A stretch of DNA of 60,334 nt from Hortaea werneckii (lineage: Eukaryota > Ascomycota > Dothideomycetes > Mycosphaerellales > Teratosphaeriaceae). Within the stretch, counting starts at the first letter, position 1. Every line of letters begins with the position of its first letter. Positions 50,309 through 60,334 of this stretch are shown piece after piece. A program made the translations under genes and the position numbers. Location of the stretch: positions 1-60,334 of the forward strand of contig JBAOKB010000069.1 in NCBI GenBank assembly GCA_037044905.1, written 5' to 3'. Under the pieces are notes generated by a model. It was not told where the DNA came from. It made no database searches and was given only the letters and a program-made list of their open reading frames with translations.

Positions 50309-53300
50309 TTACGCATCTCCAAACAATCCCGCCACGCCTTCCAGTTCCTCCCCTCCTTGTCCGTCTCCTAATCCCGCTGGCTGCTGTTCCACCTGCATGT
50401 ACTTCTCCTGTACGCCCGCCTTCTTTTTCGGCGCCTCCCTTCGAATCTTGCCAGCCTCATAGATACTCACACCTCGTACGCCTTCGAGCAGTTCCAGTAC
50501 CACAGCACGCTGCTGACGCTCACTTCCTTTTGCTTCTCCCCTTTCGCCTACCAGCCGTCCTAGTGCCCTGTCGACTTTAGCCGCCGTCATGTCTGGCAGA
50601 CTGAGTAGGACGTCTCTCGGTGTACGCGTTAGTCGTGTGTATAAGACGAGCATCTGCGCGATTAACGATGCAAGATCCTTCTGGAGATCTGCGAAGTAGG
50701 GCTCGTTCAAGCTGGTGATTGCGGCCTTGAGCACCTCTGTGGAGATGAATTCCCTTACTTGCGGAGCCGGCGGGGCACTGGCATGGGTGAAAAGAGGTAG
50801 GATCGTTCGGAAAGTTTTGCAGATTGTGCTACAGCACCGTTGGTCGTGCATCCGTAAGGCGTGCGTGCAGAACAACATCATCGGCTCGAGGATGCTTGGG
50901 TCGCTTAGTACGAGTTCGGAAACAGTCGGCTTGGCTAGAGGAGGAGCGACTCCATTGTCGTTCTTCCCATTGGACGCCAGCTGCTGCCGCTCATGCTCTA
51001 GCAGGAACGGCACGAAAGACACCATGCTATACGTTAACTGCCTGAGGACGCTCTCGGTTCTCATCTCATCCCCTAGTTCGTCCTCTTCTCTCCCGGCTCT
51101 TCCTTGTTGCGCCTCTGCAATGGCTTCCCATTCCGAGGATACTTTCGCATCGAGCCCATTGAATAGCCCTCCTATCAAATAAGGCAGTACCTGAGCCCTT
51201 CGCTGCGGCGGACAGCGCTGTACCAGTCCTGTCGTCAGGTTGATAATTGGGTGCAGATGGTTAGCACCTAAGCATTTGGCGTCTTGGAATAGCGCCTGGG
51301 CTAATGGCTCTGCCCAGCCCGCTTCCATATTGCCTCCGTTTCCTCCTTCAGCCAGTGCGCCGTAGAATCGCTCGTCGAATTTCGTCAGCAAATAGATGAT
51401 GTGGTAACCCTGCTCCCGGACGTTTCTCATCGTGCCTCTGACTACGCTTGCGAACCCCTCCAGACTCGTCTTGCTTCCGCTTATGCGTTTGTAGAAGTCT
51501 TCCTTGGATTCTGACGAAATACCACTCTGCCAGAAACGATCTTGCAGGGACCGTTTGACGACCTGCTGTAATTCATCTGGCAGTTGACTCCAATTGGACA
51601 TGTTGTGATATGCCTGCGCATGTCTGAGCATCTTCATTAAAGGAGGAAGAATGACGGGAATCAGGGGGGCCCACAGCGCACACGCTGTCTCGAATTCCTC
51701 GCTACCGGGCTTTAGCTTTTCTGTGGTAGCTGCCAACATACTCTTGGTCATGCGCAAAGGTATGCTATCGTTCCTCTCCTTGATTGCGGTTTGTCTGGCC
51801 TGCCCGCTGGTGTCAAGCTGCTGCGCCGACCACTCTGCCACTCGGTGGAAACCATGCTGCTGAAAGAAATCCGCGAGGTTGTCAAGTGCAAGCGCCTCGC
51901 AGAAGCTCTCGAGACTCACGACAGATTTCGAAAGGCTTTGGTCCTGCCAAGCCTCATAAACCGGAGCAAGCATGCCTTGCAGTCTCGCCAATCGTTCATT
52001 AGGTGCAATGTTGTTTGCGCGATGGATAATCATAAAGAGGAAAGCCTTGTATCCCCACACTAGCCTCACGTCCTCACTATGTTTCTGTGCAAGTACGCCG
52101 ATTCTTGGTTCCAGCTCATTATAGACTTGCAGCAATTCGTTCGAGAAAGTCAGAGCTAGCTTCTGCAGCTCCACAACTCGTAGTCCTTCGAATGATTTGA
52201 CCGAGTCGGAAAACGCCGTGTGTGTAGGGTTGTCGTATAATTGCATGGTTAACAGGTGCTGCACTACATGCAGAACGAACCGCTCGATCCCAGCTGACTT
52301 CAGAGTACGAAGGATGCTAACCAGTGTCTGCAGCACCATAGCCGCAACTTCCGGATCATCAGTGTGCGTTTCCATGATCCCGTAGCTCCACTCCTGTAAG
52401 GCTTGCTCAGCTTGCTGGCGGTCCGCTTCTGCTTTAGCGAAGATTGGCTCTTCATGGCTCAATGCTGAGGCATCTGCGCACCAGGCGCTGTATCCTTTGA
52501 GCGCAGCCGACACCACTGTGTATTGCGCATCAAATCGTAAGACGGAGAAGCTGCTCTTTGAGTAGTTTTCTGAGTTGAAACCTCTGCCGCCAGAGTATGG
52601 GCCTGTGGTAAGAAGGTCGCTCATTTGACTTAGCACATGCTGAAGCGCATCCAAGGGTCTTGAGCGAGCAATAGTCTGAATGATGTTGGTACAGTAGCGG
52701 CGGTAGTTGCCAAGGAAGGCGTGACGCTCAGGAATGGTATCGAAATCTTCGTCTAAGAACAGGCAGACAGTGTCTTCCTCGGCGATGGAAGAAGGCAGAT
52801 TCTCATATCGCAGTAATCGCTCACTGCACGTCTGCAACAGCGGCCCGAGTGTTTGAAAAACCAGATCGATCACACTGCCCTCTTCGCAGGAGAGAAGCTT
52901 GCTCCAGCTATGCAGGACAGGTATAGACACTACTAGACTTTTAGACTGCAGTACTTGTAGCAATAGGTCGAAGAAAAGTGGCAGATCCAGCTTATTGCCT
53001 GTGACAAGGTCTGTTGGATGGTAGGCGATGTTGTCTGACAGAACAGAGAGAACTTCGGACATTTTCTTCTGCAATGTATACTTCGCATCGTCTTCCCCAG
53101 GCTGACTCGCGGACTGCTCGAAGGCGTTTTTGATGAGCGCCAGGCGATCCGCACGCATTGCTTGCACAACGATTTCCAGCCATGAGTCATGCCAATGCGC
53201 ATTGTATGGCCTCGCAAGCAAGGCGTGCAGTGTCTCTGTCGCTGCGGTCTGTAATGCCACGTCCTCGGTGTGCAAAGGCAAGAAGAGGCAATCCACGCAA

Positions 53301-54151
53301 TTCGCCTCAACCGCCGCTCTCAAGCTGATCCATGACATTGTCGGACGCATCGCATTCAGTGCTTTGACCGCACAACTTGACATCTTCTCCACCATTTCCA
53401 CGTGCTGTCCTCCCATCCGCGCCTGCTTCACACACAACGCAAAGAACTCGGCCATCCTGCTTAGCCAACCTTGCTCTCCGTATCTGACTTCCTTTTGATT
53501 CCCTGGTCTCGTATGGCGATACTCCTCATACAACCCCAGCGGAATCATGATCTCATTCAGCGCTGCGCCCAACACGTCCAACCGCAAACCTGCCACCGGA
53601 TCTTCACTGTTGACCACATCTTCGCTCAGGGTCTCTAGCACATAGCAGACGAAGAGCTTGTTGACGACCCCTTTCTCACTCATAGGCTTCTCCCACAGTG
53701 TCACTAGCGCAGCGTCCATGTCCATCCACTCGTCACCCCAACTCCGCTTTGCTACCTCGACCCAGACCTGTGCCACTTTATTTCTGAGGAAGCTTGGATC
53801 CGCCCTGTCATCGTCTCTTAGACTTCCGGCGAGACACTTGATCCACGTTCGTATTTGCTCCGTATGGGCAGGGTTATACTCTGTCCACTTGTATCGCACG
53901 GCGAATTCGAGGAGCTGCAAGCCAAAATATCTTACCCCGGCGTTCTGCTGCCAGTCATCGGCGAGTGCGAAGCCATAGTGCGGAGCATCAGGCTGGTTCT
54001 TGAGTGACTCGAGGTGACCAAGAGCCTGTTGACGGACATCGTTCGGGACCCGGGGATCAAGGGTAGCGTCTAGAGCCTGGCGGATAGAAGAGAGGTGGTC
54101 GGATGTCGGAGGCTGCGGCTGTGCCCAGTAAGTATCAAAGGCTCCGTCCAT
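50309..54151 (-). CDS. MSN5: Exportin-5 / Msn5-type karyopherin
   Basis: Single exon, 1280 residues, normal for the family. The N terminus has the importin-beta-like helical repeats (IRQALDATLDPRVPNDVRQQ, NAGVRYFGLQLLEFAVRYKW, SFLRNKVAQVWVEVAKRSWG), with KGVVNKLFVCYVLETLSEDV and similar blocks of exportin-5. HEAT-like helices continue throughout, including NYRRYCTNIIQTIARSRPLD and LEPMMLFCTHALRMHDQRC-like sequence toward the C terminus. Msn5/exportin-5 carries phosphorylated proteins and, in some species, structured RNA out of the nucleus with Ran-GTP. A Gly/Glu-rich stretch ends the protein. Confidence 0.93.
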   Translation of the reverse strand: MDGAFDTYWAQPQPPTSDHLSSIRQALDATLDPRVPNDVRQQALGHLESLKNQPDAPHYGFALADDWQQNAGVRYFGLQLLEFAVRYKWTEYNPAHTEQIRTWIKCLAGSLRDDDRADPSFLRNKVAQVWVEVAKRSWGDEWMDMDAALVTLWEKPMSEKGVVNKLFVCYVLETLSEDVVNSEDPVAGLRLDVLGAALNEIMIPLGLYEEYRHTRPGNQKEVRYGEQGWLSRMAEFFALCVKQARMGGQHVEMVEKMSSCAVKALNAMRPTMSWISLRAAVEANCVDCLFLPLHTEDVALQTAATETLHALLARPYNAHWHDSWLEIVVQAMRADRLALIKNAFEQSASQPGEDDAKYTLQKKMSEVLSVLSDNIAYHPTDLVTGNKLDLPLFFDLLLQVLQSKSLVVSIPVLHSWSKLLSCEEGSVIDLVFQTLGPLLQTCSERLLRYENLPSSIAEEDTVCLFLDEDFDTIPERHAFLGNYRRYCTNIIQTIARSRPLDALQHVLSQMSDLLTTGPYSGGRGFNSENYSKSSFSVLRFDAQYTVVSAALKGYSAWCADASALSHEEPIFAKAEADRQQAEQALQEWSYGIMETHTDDPEVAAMVLQTLVSILRTLKSAGIERFVLHVVQHLLTMQLYDNPTHTAFSDSVKSFEGLRVVELQKLALTFSNELLQVYNELEPRIGVLAQKHSEDVRLVWGYKAFLFMIIHRANNIAPNERLARLQGMLAPVYEAWQDQSLSKSVVSLESFCEALALDNLADFFQQHGFHRVAEWSAQQLDTSGQARQTAIKERNDSIPLRMTKSMLAATTEKLKPGSEEFETACALWAPLIPVILPPLMKMLRHAQAYHNMSNWSQLPDELQQVVKRSLQDRFWQSGISSESKEDFYKRISGSKTSLEGFASVVRGTMRNVREQGYHIIYLLTKFDERFYGALAEGGNGGNMEAGWAEPLAQALFQDAKCLGANHLHPIINLTTGLVQRCPPQRRAQVLPYLIGGLFNGLDAKVSSEWEAIAEAQQGRAGREEDELGDEMRTESVLRQLTYSMVSFVPFLLEHERQQLASNGKNDNGVAPPLAKPTVSELVLSDPSILEPMMLFCTHALRMHDQRCCSTICKTFRTILPLFTHASAPPAPQVREFISTEVLKAAITSLNEPYFADLQKDLASLIAQMLVLYTRLTRTPRDVLLSLPDMTAAKVDRALGRLVGERGEAKGSERQQRAVVLELLEGVRGVSIYEAGKIRREAPKKKAGVQEKYMQVEQQPAGLGDGQGGEELEGVAGLFGDA

Positions 54152-55238
54152 GATTGTAATGAGAAGTAGAGAACGTAAAGGCGCAGGAGACTTAAGGGAG
54201 ATGTAGGGATATAGGGAAAGTGGTGCAGCCTAGCATGCAGTCACACGAATCATGCCTTCCGGCCGCCGCTCCGAGTCAATTAATCGTAAAGGAAAGACTG
54301 TCTCAGGATCGAGCCATGTTGAGATATACGAGGGATAAGATGTACGGAAGTCTGAAGTCGGGCTCGCTCAGAAGGCAGACAAGATGCGGGAATACGCGCC
54401 GCTATGAGCTCCTTCGACGCGAAGTCACGCGACTTGCATGCGCCTCTTTAAATGCACCTCATCCGACGACCGCTTCGACTGCAATTTGATCTCAGATCTA
54501 GTGACTAAGACAGAGTTTGATCTGAAAGTGGTTTAGAGCTTTGATTGAGCTTACCTTTGAATCACAATGAAACAGTGTTCGAGGGCAGCACTCGAAAGAC
54601 AACAACTTCAAAAACAAAACAAAAAAAACTACCAGCAGTCATCGGTCGCATGCGTGTCCGCCTCCACAATAACGGCAACACAATCGTCAGACCATCACGA
54701 AGACATTCGAAGTAAAGTATCGCAAGGACGCTCTACCTCCACGTTCTCCCTTCAAAGACAGTGATTTCGTTGAAAAGGTCTGTAGCGGCTGGTATTACTC
54801 AAAACACCACAACACCACCGTGCAGTCCTTGCGGACAGGTGCAGTGGGAACTTCAAAGCCTTGCTGCTGCCAGCCATCTTCCTCCTGCACAACCTCACTA
54901 TCGAGTTCCGCTATGAAGCAGGCCAAGAGTCGGGATGGCGGAGTGTCTCTTACATCAGCAGAGTCTTGCGACCACAACTGACTTCTCGTAGACCGGAGTG
55001 GCATTGATTTATCGCGTGTAATACTGAGCAGGTCTCATTTGCCTCGAGTAGATGCTCCACCTTGCCACGCGAATGGTCTTTCCCAAGAGGAATCTGTGTG
55101 AGAGTAACATTGTGCGCAAGGGGGAAAATGAATGAATAAATGGAAAGGGGGCGTTGTAGACTATGTGCGGATTTAGTTTGTGAGCTACGCTGCGCTTCGA
55201 GGGTATCGTCAATGCAGAGTGAAGAGAGTTATGCAATG
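54152..55238. other. Upstream region of the exportin-5 gene
   Basis: 1087 bp between the exportin start and the 3' end of NUP37 (same strand). Small frames such as 54795-55004 on the minus strand have no splice partner or family that I recognise. Confidence 0.5.
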
Positions 55239-57079
55239 TTATGATGCTGCAAATCCAACGCGGCGCGGTCTCGCGTCGCCATTGGCCATGTTGTCTAGCA
55301 TGCGATCCATTCCGCCAAGATCCAGTTCGCCGGCATCAAGCATACGCTGATCTCGTGAAGCCGGGCGTTCAGCAACTTGCTGAAACAGCATGCGGGATGG
55401 CGTTGACGGTCGCAATGTTTGGAGGATGATGAAGCGGTGTTCAGCGGAAACCAAGAGGTCTCGTTGGGTATTCATCTGGCCAAAGCTGTTCGACGTCGAG
55501 TCGAATTGAGAGATTGAAGTGATTTCCTCGTTTCTGAGGTTGATGTCGGTGACGTGAGTAAGACCAGGCGAATACAGAGATCCAAATCCCCCTCCGCTGT
55601 TCGTACTTCGCTGCCAGAATTGCTGCAGGCTCGGGATAGCGTATACATCCCCGTTGTACCACATGACTACGCTCTCATCCACTTGCCCCGTTCTGCTATT
55701 GCTTGCGGAGACAGAAATGCCGCCTTTCGCTGCTACTCCTGGAACCTTTGTCGGCCCACTGAACAGAGCCTCTGCTTTTGCTTTACGCGTATTGGGTGTC
55801 ATTGGTGCTAGCTTGGATTGGCCTCGGCGTTGTTTAGTCGGTTCAGCTGATTCTGAGACCGAGTATGTGCCAAGGAAGCCGTTAAGGACGAACGCCTCGA
55901 TGTTCTTGCTTGTCTGAGAGGAGCCTGAGACATCCCAGATACCCCATTCACCATCATCTAAGAGCACTAGCACTGCTTTTCCGCCCATGATCCATTTTGC
56001 ATCAAGCAGATGCTTCCGCTTAGCCAAGCCAGATGGACCGCCAGCGAAAGAGGTGTGAAAGGTAGAAATCCATCTACCAAAAGATGTGGAGGGCGGCTGG
56101 TCAGGTTCAGAGCCCGATGATGAAGGGCGTGCAGAAGCGAGGGTTGGTGAAAGAGGGTCGTAAATCCGGATGGCCCCAGAAGCGTCTGAAATGAGGAGAT
56201 GCGCCAACTTTTGCGACGGGTGAAACGCTACACCCAATGCTGCGTGCGGAAGGCTTATAAGCTTCTCCTCCACATCTGGACTTAGCGCCGCCAGGTCGTT
56301 GAAGATGGCAAATTGGTAGATGGAAAGCTTCTTTGTGATGACCGCCACCATCAAGAAGTTGCTCGCGTCGCTCTCGCCACGACTGTCAACGGCTTCGCTA
56401 GGTACTATTGTGGCCGCGATACCATTGCATAAGGCGTCCGAGGGAGGAAGGATGATTTCGTTCCGGGCAATTTGTTCCGCGGTGGTCTGTTTCTCAAAAT
56501 CGGTCGGCGGTGCTAATGAGAATCTCAACACGCGCTGCTGTCCGTCCGCACATCCTGCCACAACCAGTCCGTGTGATCGCATCGTCTTATTCCTCGCAGA
56601 GGGAAGGGCACTTGGCATGACGGGTACCGTAAGATGCAGGACCTCAGTGCCAATATCCACTTCGACCATTTGCAGTATGCTCTGATATGGACAGTCAGAG
56701 TCCTGCTCCTCTTCACCATCCTCGTATGATGCATCAGCGACGGACGCAGGTTCTTGCATGTCTTCGTCATCGTCGATAACTATAACGTCTTGATTTCCAC
56801 TCCGACTGCTTGACGTCTGGCCAGCCCTGTGGTTGTCCCGGTGCTGGCGCCTTCTGCCTCCCCTCCACAGTATACGTATTCCTGATTCATGGCCGTAGAT
56901 CGCAACCGTGGATCCATTCGGGGCAGTTATTGGATAGATGTGGGCATCGTGAATGCGATGCAGCGCCTCGTAGCTGTGGTCGGAAGAATCCTGTCAGAAG
57001 AGTGTAAGGCACACAACCGATGGGACTGAACGCACCTTAAGTGGAGCTTCCTGTCACCTCTCGTGACCTTGGGCTCCAT
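55239..57079 (-). CDS. NUP37: Nucleoporin Nup37 (WD-repeat)
   Basis: Two exons, 57079-57036 and 56973-55239, with a 62-nt intron (GTGCGT donor, CTGAC branch, acceptor CAG); 592 residues. The tiny first exon gives MEPKVTRGDRKLHL, and splicing yields LSYEALHRIHDAHIYPI and STVAIYGHESGIRILWRGG, as in fungal Nup37. WD-like blades follow: VEVDIGTEVLHLTVPV, GLVVAGCADGQQRVLRFSL, ALGVAFHPSQKLAHLLISDA, GAIRIYDPLSP and AVLVLLDDGEWGIWDVSG. The C terminus has AGELDLGGMDRMLDNMA. Nup37 belongs to the Y-shaped (Nup107-160/Nup84) scaffold of the nuclear pore. A long acidic loop (VIVIDDDEDMQ) and a Ser/Pro-rich insert separate blades. It shares a 249-bp promoter with APC1. Confidence 0.87.
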
Positions 57080-57328
57080 GCTTGCGTACGACGCTGTTGC
57101 TGTTCGGAACGAGAATGATAGTGTCTACAAATTGAAGTGCCTGCCGGGATTGCTGGAAGCGGAAGCTTGACGCGTGAACGCGTCTCCGAAAGTTGACGCC
57201 CCACTTTCCTTTGACCTGCATGCAGCACATGCAAGCGAAAACATTCAATCTTCGGCTTACCGCCGACTTATTACCTGTCGCAGTACAGATAGGAAGATGC
57301 TGAGAGGGACTGGACTGTCCGAAGCAGA
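57080..57328. promoter_or_regulatory. Divergent promoter of NUP37 and APC1
   Basis: 249 bp between two start codons on opposite strands, so the pair must share core promoter sequence. No TATA box is evident. Confidence 0.6.
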
Positions 57329-60300
57329 ATGGCCAAGGTGGAGTCCATGGGCGTGCACACGCCCGTCGCACTACCCTACCTGATCCGGGAAGGTATATTA
57401 CCACAGGATCCGAAACCAAGTCTCTACCAGTGGGAGACATATGCAGATACACGGAGCGACAACGAAGAAGAACTCTTGGTCACCAAAAACTGCGTGGCTT
57501 GGTCTCAAGGGAGTTTCGTGCGGAACGTGTACCGATTTGATCTGGAGGGAGAGGAAGTGGACCAGGCTATACTGGCGAATTTCTCTAATGGTGGCGATGT
57601 GAAAAGAGGCTCAAATGCGCTTCAGGCCCCACCTGATGGGGATGCCAAATTGTCGCAGGATAGAAGGCGACCGTTTGCCTATGAATCCATTGAGTGCTCT
57701 CGAGATGACGAGAATCATGCTACGCGAGCGCTTGTGGTTTTCCTGAAGACAAAGGCGCATGTGTACTTCTTACATGGTGCCAGCCATGTTCTTGACTTGC
57801 CGTTCGAGGTCGAGAGGGTCATACCGGCCGCAAAGGGATGCCTTATCCAGCGCAAACCAGCTACAGCGGCTGCGTCTACTTCGACACCTCGAGTGCCCGC
57901 CGCACCACCAAATTCCTTCTTGTCGACGCAATTGACTGCAAACTCTTCCTACCTTCAATCTCCCTCTCTCGCGAGGAGCTTTGGTGGCTCTCAGCCCTTG
58001 AAACCAAGTCCTCTTGGAGGAGGCAATGGCAAGCTAGACAATTTGTTTAATGATGCCTTTGGTACGCCGGGAAAGTCTGAACAGAGAGATTTCGCCCGTT
58101 TGTACACTTTGACAAACCCGCTGTCCGACTTTGGAGTGGTGACATACTCTCTGCAGCATCAGCGTCCACGTCTACCAGGCAAATCGAAGGCCGGCTTGAC
58201 GGTGGAGTTCGAAACCCTAGATCCGTCAGAAGAGATTATCTATGCATCCTGCAAGGGGGAAGTGGATTCCACCGGGTCTCTTATGCTCATGGTGACTGCT
58301 AATCAGGATCTACGGGCATTGACGGTATGGCAAGCTTGGTACATCGAAGAAAGGTCTCTCAAAGACCTGCTGAAGCAGCGCGCGGATCAGAAAGCAGCCA
58401 AAGCTACACGCCGAAGTTCCTTTTTGAATGCCAATTTAGGCACTGGAGCTACAACACCCGCAACTAGGGCTCGTGAAGACAATAGGGAGAGTCTTGCAGG
58501 AGGAACTTTACGACCACCGGGCGAGCCTGCGGCACCAAAGTCCCGAAAGAAGACGAGACAAGAGGAGGAAGCTGCTATGGCGTCTCAAATGGACCCTGAC
58601 TACCAACCAAATACTTCTCAACAGACTGCAAGGGAGAGCAGGAGGATCAGCTCACTCAATCAAGACTTCAGAGCTAGCCAGAACGCCTCTAATGCCAGTT
58701 TCGGTGGGCATAGCAACCGGCGTAACACTTCGTTCGGAGGCCACAACGAACGCAGGAGTTATGGTCACCGCAAGAGCCGTGGATCAACTCCAGGAAGCAT
58801 TTTCAGCCGCAGCATCGGGCCAGACGACGATTTCATGGAACTCGACCGCAACGGAGGCTTCGACGATGAGGAGAATGTGGAAAGTGTTGTAAGACACATC
58901 CGCGCAACGTTAGAGGCAGCAGGTGCCGACAACGTCTTTGGTGGCGCGGACGAAGAGTTCAAGCGCGAACTTGTAGTCCGAAAACTGCATTCATTCCCTC
59001 TGGCTGAGGGAAGTAATCACAGTCCAGCAGCGCAACAGTTTCGCGTGGCCGTGCTTCAAGACCCACAGACATCGCGTACGTCCAGCGATGTGAAAGTGAA
59101 TGTTTATGTGCACAATAAACCCACTTCGGCCTTGAATTGTCTGAGCTTGTTGGTCAAGCAACGCACACTGTGGCCCGAGTTGTCCACCTCACCGCAAGTG
59201 CAAATTCCCATGGTGGCCTTGGAAAACAACATGGGTACATGCTCAGACATTATTGAAATCGCCGACGGAGGCCTGAAAGCCATCCTAATTGACGGGGCTG
59301 GACTGATATTGTCTCCAGATGCCCAGGAAGTGTGTCCGCTTCCACCTTCTGCTTCTTATCGAGTCTACAGTTCATTGGACTTGCCGCTACGCCATGGTTT
59401 TAAAGACAAAGACGTCGGCAAAAGCAGAACTATACAGCAGCCTGACAGCTCCATATCGTATAGCCACGCAGGAAAGCACGGCCACTACGATGAAATTGAT
59501 GCTAAAGCTGTGCACCACCGGCGGCGTTTGCGCTTACGCCCGGAATCGCCCCAAATAGATACTCTCATGCGTGCATGTGAGCATGTGCTACCTTCTGCAG
59601 AAGCTCAGAGAGTTCGACCCACCTGGTGCGCCTCCTTTGCATGGCTCACGGAACATGCGGATACCTGTGCAGGCAGTGCGAGTAGTCTAGAGTTCATTGC
59701 GTTTGTAGCTGCTGCTCTCCGCCCTCTTGTGCCCTTGCTGGATGAAAAGGCTCGTGCATCGTTGAATCTGTCAAAAGTGGCAGCCGGCAAGAAAAAGACA
59801 CCGGATACCAACGCTGCTAAGATGGGTCAAAAACGGCAGGCATCACAAATTTGCTCACGAAATTCCTGGTCATGGATGTCGGCGAGCAATCCCTCCTCTA
59901 CAACTTCCAAATCTTCCTCGCCTATCGGCCACAATCGACAAGACAAGACAAAAGACCAGCTGCTAATACTTGCGGCGATGCTCGCGCATGACCAAGCTCA
60001 GCGACTTGATGAGCAGAACCAACCGCATTCTTCCATCGAACTAGCAACGCAGTGCGGCATGAAAACAATGCTAGCGCTGCATGTCTACAGAGAGGAGCAA
60101 AAGTTGGATGTTTTGGGGCCGATGCACGAAATAAAAAAACCGCTAGCCTGTGTCATCGCGCAACTTGGTATCATGCTTGGTAACGATGCATGGAGCCCAG
60201 CGTCCTCCACGTATTACAGCCTCGAAGGTGCCGATTTCGATTGCTGGAGCTTTTTGCACATGAACACACCCCCGACGTTGGATCTTCGACTTATGAAAGA

Positions 60301-60334
60301 GCCATTGACGGCGCGTTCGAGTGGTTCGAGCTAG
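57329..60334 (+). CDS. APC1: Anaphase-promoting complex subunit 1 (BimE), 5' part
   Basis: The start AKVESMGVHTPVALPYLIRE is the characteristic N terminus of fungal Apc1/BimE. QWETYADTRSDNEEELLVTK, RALVVFLKTKAHVYFLHGAS, LYTLTNPLSDFGVVTYSLQ, YASCKGEVDSTGSLMLMVTA and LKAILIDGAGLILSPDA continue the N-terminal WD-like domain. A disordered, probably phosphorylated loop with SFGG/NTSFGGH repeats (about residues 380-500) interrupts it. Apc1 is the largest scaffold of the ubiquitin ligase that drives mitotic exit. Only about 1000 residues are here, while the family runs to roughly 2000, so the gene must continue beyond the window. The frame reaches a TAG in the last three bases; a likely intron at 60228-60301 (GTGCCG...GAG, 74 nt) would change the frame to read AIDGAFEWFEL and avoid it. 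Confidence 0.9.
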   Translation: MAKVESMGVHTPVALPYLIREGILPQDPKPSLYQWETYADTRSDNEEELLVTKNCVAWSQGSFVRNVYRFDLEGEEVDQAILANFSNGGDVKRGSNALQAPPDGDAKLSQDRRRPFAYESIECSRDDENHATRALVVFLKTKAHVYFLHGASHVLDLPFEVERVIPAAKGCLIQRKPATAAASTSTPRVPAAPPNSFLSTQLTANSSYLQSPSLARSFGGSQPLKPSPLGGGNGKLDNLFNDAFGTPGKSEQRDFARLYTLTNPLSDFGVVTYSLQHQRPRLPGKSKAGLTVEFETLDPSEEIIYASCKGEVDSTGSLMLMVTANQDLRALTVWQAWYIEERSLKDLLKQRADQKAAKATRRSSFLNANLGTGATTPATRAREDNRESLAGGTLRPPGEPAAPKSRKKTRQEEEAAMASQMDPDYQPNTSQQTARESRRISSLNQDFRASQNASNASFGGHSNRRNTSFGGHNERRSYGHRKSRGSTPGSIFSRSIGPDDDFMELDRNGGFDDEENVESVVRHIRATLEAAGADNVFGGADEEFKRELVVRKLHSFPLAEGSNHSPAAQQFRVAVLQDPQTSRTSSDVKVNVYVHNKPTSALNCLSLLVKQRTLWPELSTSPQVQIPMVALENNMGTCSDIIEIADGGLKAILIDGAGLILSPDAQEVCPLPPSASYRVYSSLDLPLRHGFKDKDVGKSRTIQQPDSSISYSHAGKHGHYDEIDAKAVHHRRRLRLRPESPQIDTLMRACEHVLPSAEAQRVRPTWCASFAWLTEHADTCAGSASSLEFIAFVAAALRPLVPLLDEKARASLNLSKVAAGKKKTPDTNAAKMGQKRQASQICSRNSWSWMSASNPSSTTSKSSSPIGHNRQDKTKDQLLILAAMLAHDQAQRLDEQNQPHSSIELATQCGMKTMLALHVYREEQKLDVLGPMHEIKKPLACVIAQLGIMLGNDAWSPASSTYYSLEGADFDCWSFLHMNTPPTLDLRLMKEPLTARSSGSS

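Noticed and set aside
54795..55004. 69-codon minus-strand frame upstream of the exportin gene
   Set aside because: Short, isolated, and no splice-linked partner exon found.
1..60334. tRNA and rRNA genes
   Set aside because: I looked for B-box-like GTTCGA-type sequence and cloverleaf arms and found none convincing; a covariance-model search could still find one.

Overview
The window is nuclear DNA of a filamentous ascomycete (Pezizomycotina). Most genes carry short spliceosomal introns of 46 to 82 nt (two are longer) with GT donors and CTAAC/CTGAC-like branch sites. The protein set is fungal: a Zn2Cys6 regulator, a peroxisomal acyl-CoA dehydrogenase, a sterylglucosidase, Sec1, SUV3, exportin-5, Nup37 and Apc1/BimE. 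Gene style and homopolymer-rich spacers would suit a dothideomycete, but that is a guess that sequence searching would have to settle. I saw no bacterial, viral, transposon, rRNA, tRNA or CRISPR feature.

Layout. 1-818: 3' end of an acyl-CoA-binding membrane protein. 1750-4279: a divergent pair, a PaiB-like flavin-binding protein and a B3/B4-domain protein. 4521-16546: an accessory block with a Zn2Cys6 regulator, a secreted FAD-linked (BBE) oxidase, an NmrA-like reductase, a secreted DUF3237 protein, a secreted six-bladed beta-propeller protein and a GPI-anchored protein. It resembles a small metabolic cluster: mixed oxidoreductases beside a pathway-type regulator, TATA boxes at three promoters, and recurring GTCGG/CCGAC half-sites upstream of the enzyme genes. 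17895-20607: two tandem, unrecognised genes that both pair an N-terminal coiled coil with a C-terminal nine-cysteine module; the first six cysteines have Zn2Cys6 spacing. 21296-24825: a secreted serine carboxypeptidase and a PTS1-bearing acyl-CoA dehydrogenase, convergent.

25417-42280 is mostly core cell biology: Sec1 and SUV3 share a promoter, then a secreted PAN-like protein, an ergosteryl-beta-glucosidase divergent from an ER DnaJ/TPR co-chaperone (P58 type), and a GTPBP1/2-type GTPase. 42281-50308 is gene-poor, with one C2H2 regulator (44516-45952) flanked by 2.2 kb and 4.4 kb of apparently non-coding DNA. 50309-60334 returns to core genes: exportin-5, Nup37, and the 5' part of APC1, which leaves the window.

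Exon boundaries were worked out by hand from frame continuity and splice signals. Multi-exon entries give the whole span, with exons listed in the evidence. Several genes needed exons that single reading frames do not show: the zinc cluster of the Zn2Cys6 regulator, the SKL terminus of the dehydrogenase, the C terminus of the DUF3237 protein, and the last exon of the second coiled-coil/cysteine gene.
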